The position numbers and the translations under genes were made by a program. DNA of 64,000 nt. Origin: SCBR16-9 sp964537975. Lineage in GTDB: Bacteria > Hydrogenedentota > Hydrogenedentia > Hydrogenedentales > SCBR16-9. Positions 18,973 through 28,483 of the stretch are shown piece by piece (the stretch's first letter is position 1; each line of letters begins with the position of its first letter). The stretch spans positions 245,921 through 309,920 of the forward strand of contig CAZIDP010000001.1 of assembly GCA_964537975.1 (NCBI GenBank). Direction: 5' to 3'. The notes beneath the pieces are model-generated. The model did not search any database, had not been told where the DNA came from, and saw only the letters and a list, made by a program, of their open reading frames with translations.

Positions 18973-20238
18973 ATGGCGGTTAGCATAAAAGAAAATCGAA
19001 TGGCAGCATTAACGATGTCTGATTACGATATCGAGCGTATCCGAAAAGACTTTCCCATTCTGAACCTCGAACAATCGGGTCATCGGCTGGTGTATCTGGA
19101 CAATGCCGCAACTTCGCAAACACCACAAGCCGTGATTGACGCATTGGTCCATTACTACACCCATGAAAACGCGAATGTACACCGTGGCGTTCATTTCCTG
19201 AGCCAAAGAGCCACCAACCGCTACGAAGAAGCGCGCAGCAAGATAGCGCACTTTCTCAACACACCTGTAGGCTGCCAGCTTATTTTTACCCGCGGCACCA
19301 CCGACGCAATTAACCTGGTAGCAGCAAGTTATGGAGAACGTCATGTCCAGGAAGGTGACGAGATCATCATCTCGTATATGGAGCACCATTCCAACATTGT
19401 TCCCTGGCAGATGTTGTGCGAACGCAAAAATGCGCACCTCAAGGTGATCCCCATCAATGATGCGGGTGAATTAATAATGGAAGATTACGCCCGCATGATA
19501 TCGCCCCGGGTAAAGCTGGTGGCTATCAACCATGTTTCCAACGCGTTGGGTACTATCAATCCCGTTGAGGATATCATCCAGATGGCGCACGAGCATGGTG
19601 TTCCGGTCCTGGTGGATGGTGCGCAAGCCGTGCCGCACATGCCAATAAATCTGAAAAAGCTTGATTGTGACTTCTACGTGTTTTCCGGACATAAAGTTTA
19701 TGGCCCGACGGGCATCGGCTGTCTGTATGGCAATGCAAAATTTTTGAACGACATGCCCCCATACCAAGGGGGTGGTGACATGATTATGTCAGTCACTTTC
19801 GAAAAGACCACGTACAACAGTCTGCCCTACAAATTTGAGGCAGGCACGCCCAACATTGCTGATGCCATCGCGCTTGGAGCAGCCATAGACTACTTAACGC
19901 CCATCGGCATGGACAGGATTGCTGCCCATGAACATCAATTGCTGCAATATGGCACAGAAGCATTACAGAGTATTAAAGGCATCAGACTGATTGGTACTGC
20001 CAAAAACAAAGCAGGTGTTTTGTCTTTTACCATGGAACATGCCCACCCGCATGATATTGGTCAGTTGCTGGATGAGAAGGGCATAGCAATCCGTGCTGGG
20101 CACCATTGCGCGCAACCTGTGATGCAACGATTCAATGTACCAGCTACAGCACGTGCGTCACTTGGCATGTACAATACGCGTGATGAAATTGATATGCTGA
20201 TAGAAGCGTTGCACCATGTAAACAAGGTATTTTCTTAA
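18973..20238 (+). CDS. sufS: cysteine desulfurase SufS
   Basis: The 421-residue PLP enzyme of the class V aminotransferase fold takes sulfur from cysteine for the SUF machine. YLDNAATSQTP near 40 begins the core. DGAQAVPHM and FSGHKVYGPTG near 240 hold the Lys that binds PLP, and RAGHHCAQP near 375 holds the catalytic Cys that carries the persulfide. The short segment around this Cys marks a type II (SufS) rather than IscS enzyme. The ATG has GGTGGA 5 nt upstream. A 185-bp gap separates it from sufD. The stop overlaps the sufU start (TAATG). Confidence 0.97.
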   Translation: MAVSIKENRMAALTMSDYDIERIRKDFPILNLEQSGHRLVYLDNAATSQTPQAVIDALVHYYTHENANVHRGVHFLSQRATNRYEEARSKIAHFLNTPVGCQLIFTRGTTDAINLVAASYGERHVQEGDEIIISYMEHHSNIVPWQMLCERKNAHLKVIPINDAGELIMEDYARMISPRVKLVAINHVSNALGTINPVEDIIQMAHEHGVPVLVDGAQAVPHMPINLKKLDCDFYVFSGHKVYGPTGIGCLYGNAKFLNDMPPYQGGGDMIMSVTFEKTTYNSLPYKFEAGTPNIADAIALGAAIDYLTPIGMDRIAAHEHQLLQYGTEALQSIKGIRLIGTAKNKAGVLSFTMEHAHPHDIGQLLDEKGIAIRAGHHCAQPVMQRFNVPATARASLGMYNTRDEIDMLIEALHHVNKVFS

Positions 20239-20693
20239 TGTGCAGTACACGTGCCCTATACGAAGAAGTCATACTGGATCATAATAAAAAACCTCGTAAC
20301 TTTTACAAGATGGAACATCCTGATCATACCATTGAAGGGTTTAATCCATTATGTGGCGATCACTTCACCATCTACATGAAAATGAATAAAGACATTATTG
20401 AAGAAGTCAGTTTCGATGGTGCGGGCTGTGCAATATCCAAGTCATCGGCTTCGGTAATGACAACTCTGCTCAAAGGTAAAAGGGTCAAGGAAGCAGAAAA
20501 GTTGTTCGAACATTTTCATCGTATGATAACTTCCAATCCTGATGAGCCAATAGATGAGTCCAAGTTGGGCAAACTGATGGTATTCAGTGGGGTAAGAGAA
20601 TTTCCGGTTCGTATCAAGTGTGCCACACTTGCCTGGCATGCCATGATGTCTGGTTTGGAAGGGCACGAAGATCGTCCGGTTACTACAGAATGA
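20238..20693 (+). CDS. sufU: SUF sulfur-transfer protein SufU
   Basis: The 151-residue product belongs to the IscU/SufU fold. The three conserved cysteines are in NPLCGD (about 39), GAGCAISKSSASVM (about 64) and RIKCATLAWH (about 128). The spacing between the second and third has the insert seen in SufU rather than IscU. SufU is a zinc-dependent acceptor of the SufS persulfide. It is coupled to sufS by a one-base overlap and closes the suf gene row. No sufE or sufT is present in the window. Confidence 0.95.
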   Translation: MCSTRALYEEVILDHNKKPRNFYKMEHPDHTIEGFNPLCGDHFTIYMKMNKDIIEEVSFDGAGCAISKSSASVMTTLLKGKRVKEAEKLFEHFHRMITSNPDEPIDESKLGKLMVFSGVREFPVRIKCATLAWHAMMSGLEGHEDRPVTTE

Positions 20694-20833
20694 AGAGATA
20701 CAACTGTCTAAATTGTATTTGTACAATTCCTACAAGGGTATAGCGTATAATCGTGCGCAAATTTCATTTCGATAAGATATGAAAACTGAAATGCAAGGTT
20801 GAAAATAATGATGCGCAAAACCAGGATAACCAG

Positions 20834-22501
20834 ATGAAGCACCGGGCTGTGTACTGCACCTTGTTGTGTAGTGCAATCATGTGGGGTCAAATGGAAGCTA
20901 TGTCCGAGTCATCGTCTTTTACGGTCACCGGTCAAATTATTGATGGTGATACTGGTGAGACCATCGCAGCCCGTGTCTACTTACAGGATCAACAAGGTGA
21001 ATGGCATTTTGTGGAGTCCGCGCACCCATCCGGCCAGACCGTCATTTATGATCGCCAGAACTGGATCAACCAGGAAGCCATCGAGCGATACACCAATGTA
21101 AGCGCGCATCCTTTCCAAGTTTCATTGTCGCCGGGAAACTACACCATGATTGTTGAGCGGGGTAAAGAATACCGCCCTGCACAGCACGATTTCAGCATTG
21201 AAAACGAAGATGTCCAAGTTGAAATAACCGTGCATCGTTGGATCGATATGGCTGAAAAAGGGTGGTATTCCGGGGACACACATGTGCATCGGACGGTAGA
21301 AGAACTGCACACGATTTTACCCGCAGAAGACTTGCACGCCGCGTTTCCATTGACATATTGGGTCACTGTATCAGACACACCGCCAAGTCAGGGAGAAGGC
21401 AATTTGCCTGATCCGGGTTATGCACCAATTCTGGTGGAAAACAACAGGGTCATTTTTCCACGCAACACGGAATATGAGATATTTCGGGTAGGTGATGTCA
21501 ACCAGGTGCTTGGCGCATTCTTTGTATTGAACCACAAGAACATATTGGAACATACCGCGCCACCTGTTACGGCCATTGGTGAACAGGCGCGTGAGGAAGG
21601 TGCCCTGATAGACATGGACAAGGCCGACTGGGCCTGGTCGATGATGCTGCCACCTGTGCTGGGTGTGGACCTCTTTGAGCTTGCAAACAACCATGTCTGG
21701 CGAACCGCGTTCGGCTTCAATAGCTGGAATGCCCCTGCTCCAGCGTATATGAACTTGCCCAATGAAGGTAAAAGCGGTACCGAACTTGATTGGATACTGT
21801 ATGGATTCCATTGTTATTACGCGCTGCTGAACTCCGGATTTCGCCTGCGACCCACAGCTGGTACTGCCAATGGGGTACATCCTGTCCCGCTGGGATTCGG
21901 ACGGGTATATGTGCATATTGGTGATAACTTTATACCGGAGGCTTGGTACCAGGGACTGGATGCAGGTCGCAGTTTCGTTACAACCGGCCCTATGGCCTTG
22001 TTCACACTGGACGATCAAATACCAGGACACACGTTTAAAAGTAATGGAACTCCAATTTCTGGCACCGTATCTGGTACAATTATCAGTGAGAATCCATTAA
22101 GCAATATTGAAGTGATCATCAACGGTCATGTTGCATTGGTGGTCTCACCAGAAAACACGCAAAACGAACGCTCAGCATATGTAAATTCGTTAAAGCACAA
22201 TATCGTGTTTGAGAAAAGCAGTTGGGTAGCGATACGTTGTTTTGAACCTCATCCGGGAGACAAGGTTCGATTCGCGCATACCGCTCCTTGGCATATTGAT
22301 ATCGAAGGTAAACCATTGTATCCGACACCGGAACAAATTGCGTTCCTGATAGACCGGTGTGAGACGCCCCGCCATCAATTGCAAGACATATTATCTGAAG
22401 AGGCATTGGCGGAATTCGACAAGGCGGCTGCCATATATCATGCGATTGCGAAGCAGGCAGAAGCTCATCGCGTTCAAGAAAACCAGTTATCGGCCCCATA
22501 G
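20834..22501 (+). CDS. exported CehA/McbA-like PHP-type metallohydrolase
   Basis: The 555-residue product has an N-terminal hydrophobic export segment, then a carboxypeptidase-regulatory-like beta domain (FTVTGQIIDGDTGETIAARV, about 29-48). The catalytic part begins with WYSGDTHVHRT near 142, the metal-binding H-x-H of the PHP/CehA-McbA group. Further conserved acids and histidines are in LNHKN, ELANNH and RPTAGTANGVHP. A C-terminal beta region and a helical tail follow. Family members hydrolyse ester or phosphoester bonds, and the best-known one acts on a carbamate. The natural substrate here is unknown. It lies 140 nt after sufU on the same strand and is probably its own unit. Confidence 0.75.
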   Translation: MKHRAVYCTLLCSAIMWGQMEAMSESSSFTVTGQIIDGDTGETIAARVYLQDQQGEWHFVESAHPSGQTVIYDRQNWINQEAIERYTNVSAHPFQVSLSPGNYTMIVERGKEYRPAQHDFSIENEDVQVEITVHRWIDMAEKGWYSGDTHVHRTVEELHTILPAEDLHAAFPLTYWVTVSDTPPSQGEGNLPDPGYAPILVENNRVIFPRNTEYEIFRVGDVNQVLGAFFVLNHKNILEHTAPPVTAIGEQAREEGALIDMDKADWAWSMMLPPVLGVDLFELANNHVWRTAFGFNSWNAPAPAYMNLPNEGKSGTELDWILYGFHCYYALLNSGFRLRPTAGTANGVHPVPLGFGRVYVHIGDNFIPEAWYQGLDAGRSFVTTGPMALFTLDDQIPGHTFKSNGTPISGTVSGTIISENPLSNIEVIINGHVALVVSPENTQNERSAYVNSLKHNIVFEKSSWVAIRCFEPHPGDKVRFAHTAPWHIDIEGKPLYPTPEQIAFLIDRCETPRHQLQDILSEEALAEFDKAAAIYHAIAKQAEAHRVQENQLSAP

Positions 22502-22647
22502 ATTGAATCTGATAGATTGAACCCTTACGTCTCTGCACCGCAAGAATATCTGCAAAAATGTTCCTTTAAAAAGTTCAACGACTCCAACAACCATGCAGGC
22601 GAATGTAAATAGCCTGATGTAACCTATTTCGAGAGGACAAAAGAACC

Positions 22648-23715
22648 ATGTCTGGCGATGTATTAACCCAGCCCCTCACCCTTGATTCTTTACGTGAAGT
22701 CATGCGTCAACGTCTGAGAGGCATTGTTCCCGATTTTGAAATTGATTACAAGGCTGAATTGGCCCACCAAATCAATTTACTGAAAAAAGAGATGAATGCT
22801 GTAATTCTTGGGCATAATTATATGGAGCCAGCATTATATCATTCTGTTCCCGACTACGTTGGTGACTCCCTTCAACTCTCTGCCATATCAGCAAAAACTG
22901 ATGCCGATGTCATTGTTTTTTGTGGCGTATGGTTCATGGGCGAAACCGCAAAGATTCTCAATCCTGGAAAGACTGTGTTGGTACCTTCCAATCACGCGGG
23001 TTGTTCACTGGCAGCTGGAATCACTGCCAAAGATGTCCTGGCCTTGAAAGCACGCTTCCCTGGAGCGCCCGTGGTAACTTATGTCAACACCTATGCTGAA
23101 GTCAAAGCAGAGAGCGATTACTGCTGTACCTCTGGCAATGCAGACCAGGTGGTACGACATCTTCTGGACCTGGGACACAAACGCATCATCTTCTTGCCTG
23201 ATGAATACCTGGCCCACAACACCGCTGCCGACCTGGGTGTAGCCTTTATACCTATCACTGACGCGGACAAGCACACAGTCCCAGAAGAGGTACCCGCGGT
23301 AATAGGGTGGGATGTACGTTGTGAAGTACATGAATTGTTCACCGTACAGGACGTAGAAAACATCCGACGGCAGTATCCCGAGGCAGTGATTCTTGCGCAC
23401 CCGGAATGCAGTCCAGATGTCGTGCAAAAAGTCGACATCTCAGGTAGTACTAAGGCGATGGTGGACTTTGTAGAACAGACCGATGCACCGATGTATGCCC
23501 TGCTGACAGAATGCAGCATGGGAGACAATCTGGCAGCCCAGTTCCCCCATCGTGAGATGGTACGCTCGTGCAGCCTTCGCTGCCGTCATATGAATCAGAT
23601 TACCTTGGAAGATACCCTGGAAGGGCTTCAGAAGCTTCAATACCAGGTGAAACTGAGCGATGACATCATTGAACGGGCCAGGAAACCGATTGATCGGATG
23701 CTGGAGATTCGATAG
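22648..23715 (+). CDS. nadA: quinolinate synthase NadA
   Basis: The 355-residue product makes quinolinate from iminoaspartate and dihydroxyacetone phosphate in NAD synthesis. It has three repeated Rossmann-like domains. The three cysteines that hold the 4Fe-4S cluster fall in NHAGCSLAAG (about 114), AHPECSPDVV (about 252) and the C-terminal VRSCSLRCRHMNQITLE (about 310). VILGHNYMEP near 51 and GDSLQLS near 72 are further family marks. The start has GAGAGGA upstream. No nadB or nadC is next to it. The neighbouring suf operon could supply its cluster, but that is a functional link only. A terminator follows. Confidence 0.97.
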   Translation: MSGDVLTQPLTLDSLREVMRQRLRGIVPDFEIDYKAELAHQINLLKKEMNAVILGHNYMEPALYHSVPDYVGDSLQLSAISAKTDADVIVFCGVWFMGETAKILNPGKTVLVPSNHAGCSLAAGITAKDVLALKARFPGAPVVTYVNTYAEVKAESDYCCTSGNADQVVRHLLDLGHKRIIFLPDEYLAHNTAADLGVAFIPITDADKHTVPEEVPAVIGWDVRCEVHELFTVQDVENIRRQYPEAVILAHPECSPDVVQKVDISGSTKAMVDFVEQTDAPMYALLTECSMGDNLAAQFPHREMVRSCSLRCRHMNQITLEDTLEGLQKLQYQVKLSDDIIERARKPIDRMLEIR

Positions 23716-23755
23716 CCGACTGGGGCATACTATGCAACGTAACGTCTTTAACCAG

Positions 23756-23797
23756 GCATGACAGGCACTTAGACCCGCCAAGTCATGCTTTTTTTAT
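23756..23797 (+). terminator. rho-independent terminator after nadA
   Basis: GCATGAC (23756-23762) pairs with GTCATGC (23782-23788) and a run of T follows directly (23789-23795). It begins 41 nt after the nadA stop on the same strand. Confidence 0.85.
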
Positions 23798-23926
23798 AAG
23801 CCAGCAATACTATCAGCAGTATTTTTTCTGGTTCATAATTACGATACAAGATAAATATTCATCTCAGATACAGAATAATTTTAAAATCACGCATATTAGA
23901 TGGTTCTAAAAAAGGATACTGAATTT

Positions 23927-24145
23927 ATGATTTATTACAAAACCGCGCAATTTGTTCCGGGCAAGGGTGACGCCTGGACGCACTACGAATGCGATGACAA
24001 TGAGACCGTGCAACGCCAGCTAACCCATATTCCAGCAACCAGGGAAATCACACGTGTCCCCGACCCGGTTGTAACAAAATTATACCGTAAGGAACTGCTT
24101 CAAAATTCGTCGCAGGAAGAATTTTTTCAGCTTTGGGATGCATGA
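23927..24145 (+). CDS. small protein of unknown function (72 residues)
   Basis: I start at the ATG at 23927, which has AAGGA about 10 nt upstream. The ATG at 23900 has no ribosome site. The product is soluble, has no signal peptide or membrane segment, and reads as a single compact domain with one Cys. It lies after the nadA terminator and 84 nt before the PHP hydrolase gene on the same strand, so the two may share a transcript. I do not recognise a family. Confidence 0.55.
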   Translation: MIYYKTAQFVPGKGDAWTHYECDDNETVQRQLTHIPATREITRVPDPVVTKLYRKELLQNSSQEEFFQLWDA

Positions 24146-24229
24146 CCAAACATAAGTATCAAATGTAGTTATCATTCTGCACGATACAGTAAAACCTTCT
24201 TCGCAACTTCAAAAGAAACTTTAACCATT

Positions 24230-25102
24230 ATGACAAGAATCCTTAATCCCTATTCACAAACAGAGTCAAGCTGGTTACGTGGAAACCTGCATGCGCACAC
24301 TACCAACAGCGATGGCGATCACAGTCCAAAAGCATTGGCGGAGGCTTATGTCAAATTGGGTTATGATTTTTTAATGATCAGTGATCATGATTATTTGACT
24401 CCCCCTGAAGAAGCTGACTGTGATGAAATCGTTTTAATTCCGGGGAACGAGGTAACGGCAGCAGGTTCCCACATCTTACAGATAGGTGTAAAGCAGGATA
24501 TCGTACCGCCACACCCCAATCGTCAAAAAGTCATCAATGACATCAACAAGGACGGGGGTATTGCTGTGGTTGCGCACCCGAACTGGGAGCGCTATTTCCG
24601 ACATTGGCCTCAAGAGGAACTGGAAGGCCTGGTAGCGTATCCTGGTATCGAGATTTATAATGGCATCACGCAACGTCACTGTGGCAATCCACAGGCAACG
24701 GACCGCTGGGACCGCCTTATGGGAGAAGGCAGAAGACTCTGGGGCTTTGCACATGATGACAGTCATGCTGCCGTGGATTTTGGCATCGCCTGGAATATGG
24801 TACAGGAATCCCGGCGTGACGCGGACAGCATCCTGGAAGCATTACGGGAGGGGCGCTTCTATTGCTCAACAGGTGTTACCATAAATGCCTTATATGTTGA
24901 CCACAACACCATTCACGTTGAAACTGAAGACGCGCAGTGCATCATAGCCTATTCTGATTATGGTCACCGGGAAATGACTGTGGACGGAAAAACAATTCAT
25001 TTTCCCGTCCACGATAACAACATGATTCAATATGTCCGATTCGAATGTTATGGCTGGGGCGAGCAAAAGGCCTGGACACAACCGTTTTTTATCGAATCCT
25101 GA
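24230..25102 (+). CDS. PHP-domain metal-dependent hydrolase
   Basis: The 290-residue cytoplasmic protein has the ordered PHP metal ligands. GNLHAHTTNSDGD (about 18-30) gives the H-x-H, MISDHDYL (about 49) the next His and Asp, and GNEVTA (about 72) the Glu. VVAHPNW (about 107) gives another His and GFAHDDSH (about 172) the closing Asp-x-His. A C-terminal beta domain follows. PHP proteins of this size are phosphoesterases (histidinol phosphatase or 5'-nucleotide diphosphatase-like), but the substrate cannot be assigned. No export signal, in contrast to the CehA-like gene 2 kb upstream. Confidence 0.85.
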   Translation: MTRILNPYSQTESSWLRGNLHAHTTNSDGDHSPKALAEAYVKLGYDFLMISDHDYLTPPEEADCDEIVLIPGNEVTAAGSHILQIGVKQDIVPPHPNRQKVINDINKDGGIAVVAHPNWERYFRHWPQEELEGLVAYPGIEIYNGITQRHCGNPQATDRWDRLMGEGRRLWGFAHDDSHAAVDFGIAWNMVQESRRDADSILEALREGRFYCSTGVTINALYVDHNTIHVETEDAQCIIAYSDYGHREMTVDGKTIHFPVHDNNMIQYVRFECYGWGEQKAWTQPFFIES

Positions 25103-25167
25103 TTAATCTACCGCGTTAATTCAATAAGTGCGTCACGAGTCTGCCTATTAAGCTAAGCACTATTAAG

Positions 25168-26391
25168 TTAAGCAGCTTCAGCACTAAGTGCCAGTACTTC
25201 ATCCAGTTCAGAGCGTAGTATATTGCCCAGGTTTGGATGAAATCCGTTATGCACTTTACGTATCACACCATCCATTCCAATGATTACGGTCTTGGGTAAA
25301 CTATGTGCCTCATATTGCGTACTTACGGCACGGTCACGATCCATAATCACAGTGATATCCTGTAATTGCGCTTCTTCCAGAAATTGCTTTGCCACTTCAT
25401 TCGATTCGGCAACATTGATGGCAAACATCACCACTTCCTTGTCGGCGAATTCGGCAGCAACTTCCTGCAATATAGGCAGACCTTGACGGCAAGGCCCACA
25501 CCAGGAAGCCCAGAAATCGAGGATAATTACCTTTTGTCCGCGAAACTCCGACAGACGAACTTCCCCATCATCCAGCCGTTCCAACGTAAAATCCGGAGCT
25601 TCCTTACCCAGCAGCGTGTCATTATCATCACCCTGAGACTGCCCCATCATGGCATTCATGCTAAACTTGGTAGCATCTTCCGGTGGCGTAAACACAAAGG
25701 TGTTCTCCGGGAATGATACATTCCCCTCCCAATCCTTCAGGCTAACGTTGATAATCAATTCCGCGTCACTGTCGGGCACCTGCATATTGACACCCCTGGA
25801 AGCATTTAAAACGAATTTGTGCAGCTTCGGATTTTCGTCTGTAGTCAGCCAGATATCAATATCTTCCATTTCGGCAGTGTTTAACAGGTGGTGATACATA
25901 ACACCATCAATTTCTTCTTCTCCTACATATTGTATATCCAGCATCTCACCAATCAATATTGGATTGTTATGCAAATACAAACTTAACAGACCGGCAGCCA
26001 TTCCTAATGGTCCGCCCGGCATGGTAGCCATCAGTTGCTCCCTTGGTGCGGCATCTTGCTCCAGATATTCATTTTCTGAAATGAAATGGACAAAGGATTT
26101 TTCACTATTACCGATAATGGCAGCTGCAATATCAGGATGCGTCAACACCATGTTCAAATCATGCTCACCTTGCATCTTCACAGCACTGTCGAAACCGATT
26201 TCATCTGACTCACCAGCGATGCTGATCTTCAATTGCATGTTTACACCAAAAGAAAGCGAATCCAGTCCAGAAACATAAGTCATAGACTCCCGGAGCATAT
26301 CCAGTGGATTTTGTTCTTTTGCAATAGACATTGGCATGGCCAACAACATGCACATGGTACAAATGATGGCCAAATAAAAATAATTTTTCAT
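25168..26391 (-). CDS. exported two-domain protein: DUF2092-like domain fused to TlpA-like thioredoxin
   Basis: The 407-residue product has a signal peptide (cut near SIAKE). Residues about 25-260 form a beta-rich domain like the DUF2092/LolA-type lipoprotein-carrier fold (YHHLLNTAEMEDIDIWLTTD segment). The second domain, about 270-400, is a TlpA/ResA thioredoxin with the redox motif FWASWCGPCRQ near 298 and the cis-Pro loop HSLPKTVIIG near 368. The ATG has GGGAG 5 nt upstream. It is likely periplasmic and acts in thiol-disulfide exchange. The partner bound by the first domain is unknown. It is a single gene, divergent from the S41-type lipoprotein gene. Confidence 0.8.
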   Translation of the reverse strand: MKNYFYLAIICTMCMLLAMPMSIAKEQNPLDMLRESMTYVSGLDSLSFGVNMQLKISIAGESDEIGFDSAVKMQGEHDLNMVLTHPDIAAAIIGNSEKSFVHFISENEYLEQDAAPREQLMATMPGGPLGMAAGLLSLYLHNNPILIGEMLDIQYVGEEEIDGVMYHHLLNTAEMEDIDIWLTTDENPKLHKFVLNASRGVNMQVPDSDAELIINVSLKDWEGNVSFPENTFVFTPPEDATKFSMNAMMGQSQGDDNDTLLGKEAPDFTLERLDDGEVRLSEFRGQKVIILDFWASWCGPCRQGLPILQEVAAEFADKEVVMFAINVAESNEVAKQFLEEAQLQDITVIMDRDRAVSTQYEAHSLPKTVIIGMDGVIRKVHNGFHPNLGNILRSELDEVLALSAEAA

Positions 26392-26869
26392 GGTAACTCC
26401 CAGGCCATGCCTTTCCAGGATTGGCCTTGTGTTGTAGGTTTAACCTTCTTTTAAACAAATAAATCACAGCATGTTATTCATGCTTAATGTCTATAATCAG
26501 TACTTCGGCTTTTATCAGTACGTATGTACTCAATAGCAGTAACTTGAGCATTTCGGTCTGAAGGTGAACAAGAACGTGTATTTACATCTTGAAGTTGACC
26601 AGACAAAGTGATGGTCAAGTTTCTTTTTCAAGATATTTTGCGAGAATTTTGCCGAGTAGAACCCTGAATGCTGTATGATATACACCATTGTACAGAATCT
26701 ATTTATATTAACGCTATCATGCTTGCACGATATTTTCTGAAGGCAACCAGAACTAACATAAAATATTGCCTGATGGTATTGCCAGAAGGTTTTTTTATCG
26801 TCAAGTTTGATTATTTCACTGGCTTGGCAAGTTATACCATGTCTTGCCCATGTTAAAAATGGAGGCAAA
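26392..26869. other. 478-bp divergent intergenic region with nested inverted repeats
   Basis: The region lies between the leftward redoxin gene and the rightward S41-type gene. It contains nested hairpins: TCTTGAA (26587-26593) with TTCAAGA (26627-26633), and TTGACCA (26595-26601) with TGGTCAA (26612-26618). The second is followed by a T-rich run, like a rightward terminator with no gene before it. Nearer the S41 gene, CCTGATGG pairs imperfectly with CCAGAAGG before another run of T near 26790. I see no protein gene here. A leader RNA or small RNA is possible. Confidence 0.45.
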
Positions 26870-28417
26870 ATGCATTTTTTTCCCGACATACATTTTCAAG
26901 TACGACGCAATCAACTATTTACTGTAATTTTATATTTCTTATTAATTTTCAGTGTGCTGTGCATACATGGCTGTGTTCGTCAAAAAATCCCCCTGACAGG
27001 CATTACAATGCCCTTACCAGATGTTGGCAGGGTAAGCCGACTATTCCCGGGAATAACTGAGACTGACTTACGCAACCAAACCTGGAGCCAGGCATTTCGC
27101 CAATTGCACCGACGACTTGAAAGAGAATATCCCTTCACTGATTGGAAACAGATCGATTGGGATGCTTTATATGCCACAACAGCCCCTTTAATTGAGGAAG
27201 CGCAACACAACGACGATCCCGAAGCCTATTATCTTGCGTTAAGGTCCTACTTGTATTCTATTCCTGACGGACAAATTCAGATCAGCGATGCACCTGAATA
27301 TCGGGAACGGGCAATTGGTGGCGGATTTGGATTTGCGGTTGCCAAACTGGACAATGGTCAAGTGGTTGTACACATTCTGGATGAAAATGGCCCTGCTGCG
27401 CATACCGGCATGTCCTGGGGTGCAGAGATTTTGGAATGGAACGGGATGCCAGTTCATGAAGCCATTGCGCAAACCCCCATTTTATGGGCCCATGTGCCCC
27501 CGGCTACCCATGAGTCCAGACAGCTTGTTCGACAACGTATGCTTACACGCGCTCCTGCCGGTACAAAGGCAGACATCACCTTTAGAAATCCCAATGCCAC
27601 TGAGCCAACCAGTGTTACAATTTTTGCTGTATGGGACAATTATGATATTTTGTTACAATCCAAAAGTCATCGACAGTATGCGAGCGAGTTTGATTCGCCG
27701 ATTAACTATGAAATACTTCCGAGTGGATATGGCTATCTGCAAGTCAAGTTTGTTGCGCCTACCATGACGATGCCATTTCCAGTACGCGCCTTTCGTTCAG
27801 CATTAAATCAATTTGTGAAAGAGGATGTCCCGGGTATTATATTAGACGTGCGGGGCAATATAGGAGGCACGTTTGCTTATGTACCTTCGTTTGTCGGCCA
27901 CTTTTATTCGGGGCCAGGATTTTACGAGAATGTTGCCTTTTATACACGCTCCTCGGGAACATTTGAAGTGGACGACGCCAATCGTCTGATAATTGAGCCA
28001 CGTGATCCCTATTACGATGGTGAAATTATTGTGCTTGTCAATGAAGCAACAATTGGTTCTGGTGAGGGTATACCTCTGGCATTAAAACGATTACCCAACG
28101 CACAAATCATGGGATTGATGGGAACTCATGGTTCATTTGGAGTTGCAGGTGGCAATATAACCATGCCACGTAATATTTCGGTATTGTATCCGATTGGGCG
28201 CTCCTTGGATGAAGCAATGAACATTCAGGTAGATGCCGATGCTCAGGGCACAGGCGGGATTGAACCAGATATACGCTTACCAATCAATGAACACTCCCTA
28301 CGCATGATCTACAGGCAAAATATCGATTATGCTTTGACAAGTGCAGAAAATTGGCTGGACAATCAGCTCGGAATTACGCGTGAATCTTCTGCAGACAATT
28401 CCGATAGTGACAACTGA
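26870..28417 (+). CDS. S41-family peptidase-like lipoprotein
   Basis: I start at the ATG at 26870 (515 residues), with GGAGG 5 nt before it. The open frame reaches 26807 but without a ribosome site. The N-terminus is a lipoprotein signal ending IHGC near residue 30. A helical N-terminal domain is followed by a PDZ-like part (VVHILDENGPAAHTGMSWGAEILEWNG, in two pieces near 165-190). The tail-specific protease core has IILDVRGNIGGTF near 325 and VLVNEATIGSGEGIPLAL near 388, where the Ser of GSGE is the likely nucleophile. GGIEPDIRLP closes the domain as in C-terminal processing peptidases. It probably acts at the periplasmic face of a membrane. The Lys of the usual Ser-Lys dyad is not obvious, so activity is uncertain. 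Confidence 0.8.
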   Translation: MHFFPDIHFQVRRNQLFTVILYFLLIFSVLCIHGCVRQKIPLTGITMPLPDVGRVSRLFPGITETDLRNQTWSQAFRQLHRRLEREYPFTDWKQIDWDALYATTAPLIEEAQHNDDPEAYYLALRSYLYSIPDGQIQISDAPEYRERAIGGGFGFAVAKLDNGQVVVHILDENGPAAHTGMSWGAEILEWNGMPVHEAIAQTPILWAHVPPATHESRQLVRQRMLTRAPAGTKADITFRNPNATEPTSVTIFAVWDNYDILLQSKSHRQYASEFDSPINYEILPSGYGYLQVKFVAPTMTMPFPVRAFRSALNQFVKEDVPGIILDVRGNIGGTFAYVPSFVGHFYSGPGFYENVAFYTRSSGTFEVDDANRLIIEPRDPYYDGEIIVLVNEATIGSGEGIPLALKRLPNAQIMGLMGTHGSFGVAGGNITMPRNISVLYPIGRSLDEAMNIQVDADAQGTGGIEPDIRLPINEHSLRMIYRQNIDYALTSAENWLDNQLGITRESSADNSDSDN

Positions 28418-28483
28418 AATTAACGTATAAACATGCTGTAATCAGTATTGACTTATAATACTGCAATCAGAAGGCTTACGCCA

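Noticed and set aside
15094..20693. The gaps between sufC and sufD and between sufD and sufS as sites of lost genes or separate promoters.
   Set aside because: They are 104 and 185 bp, contain no gene remnant I can see and no terminator. A single operon with loose spacing explains them, though an internal promoter before sufS cannot be ruled out.
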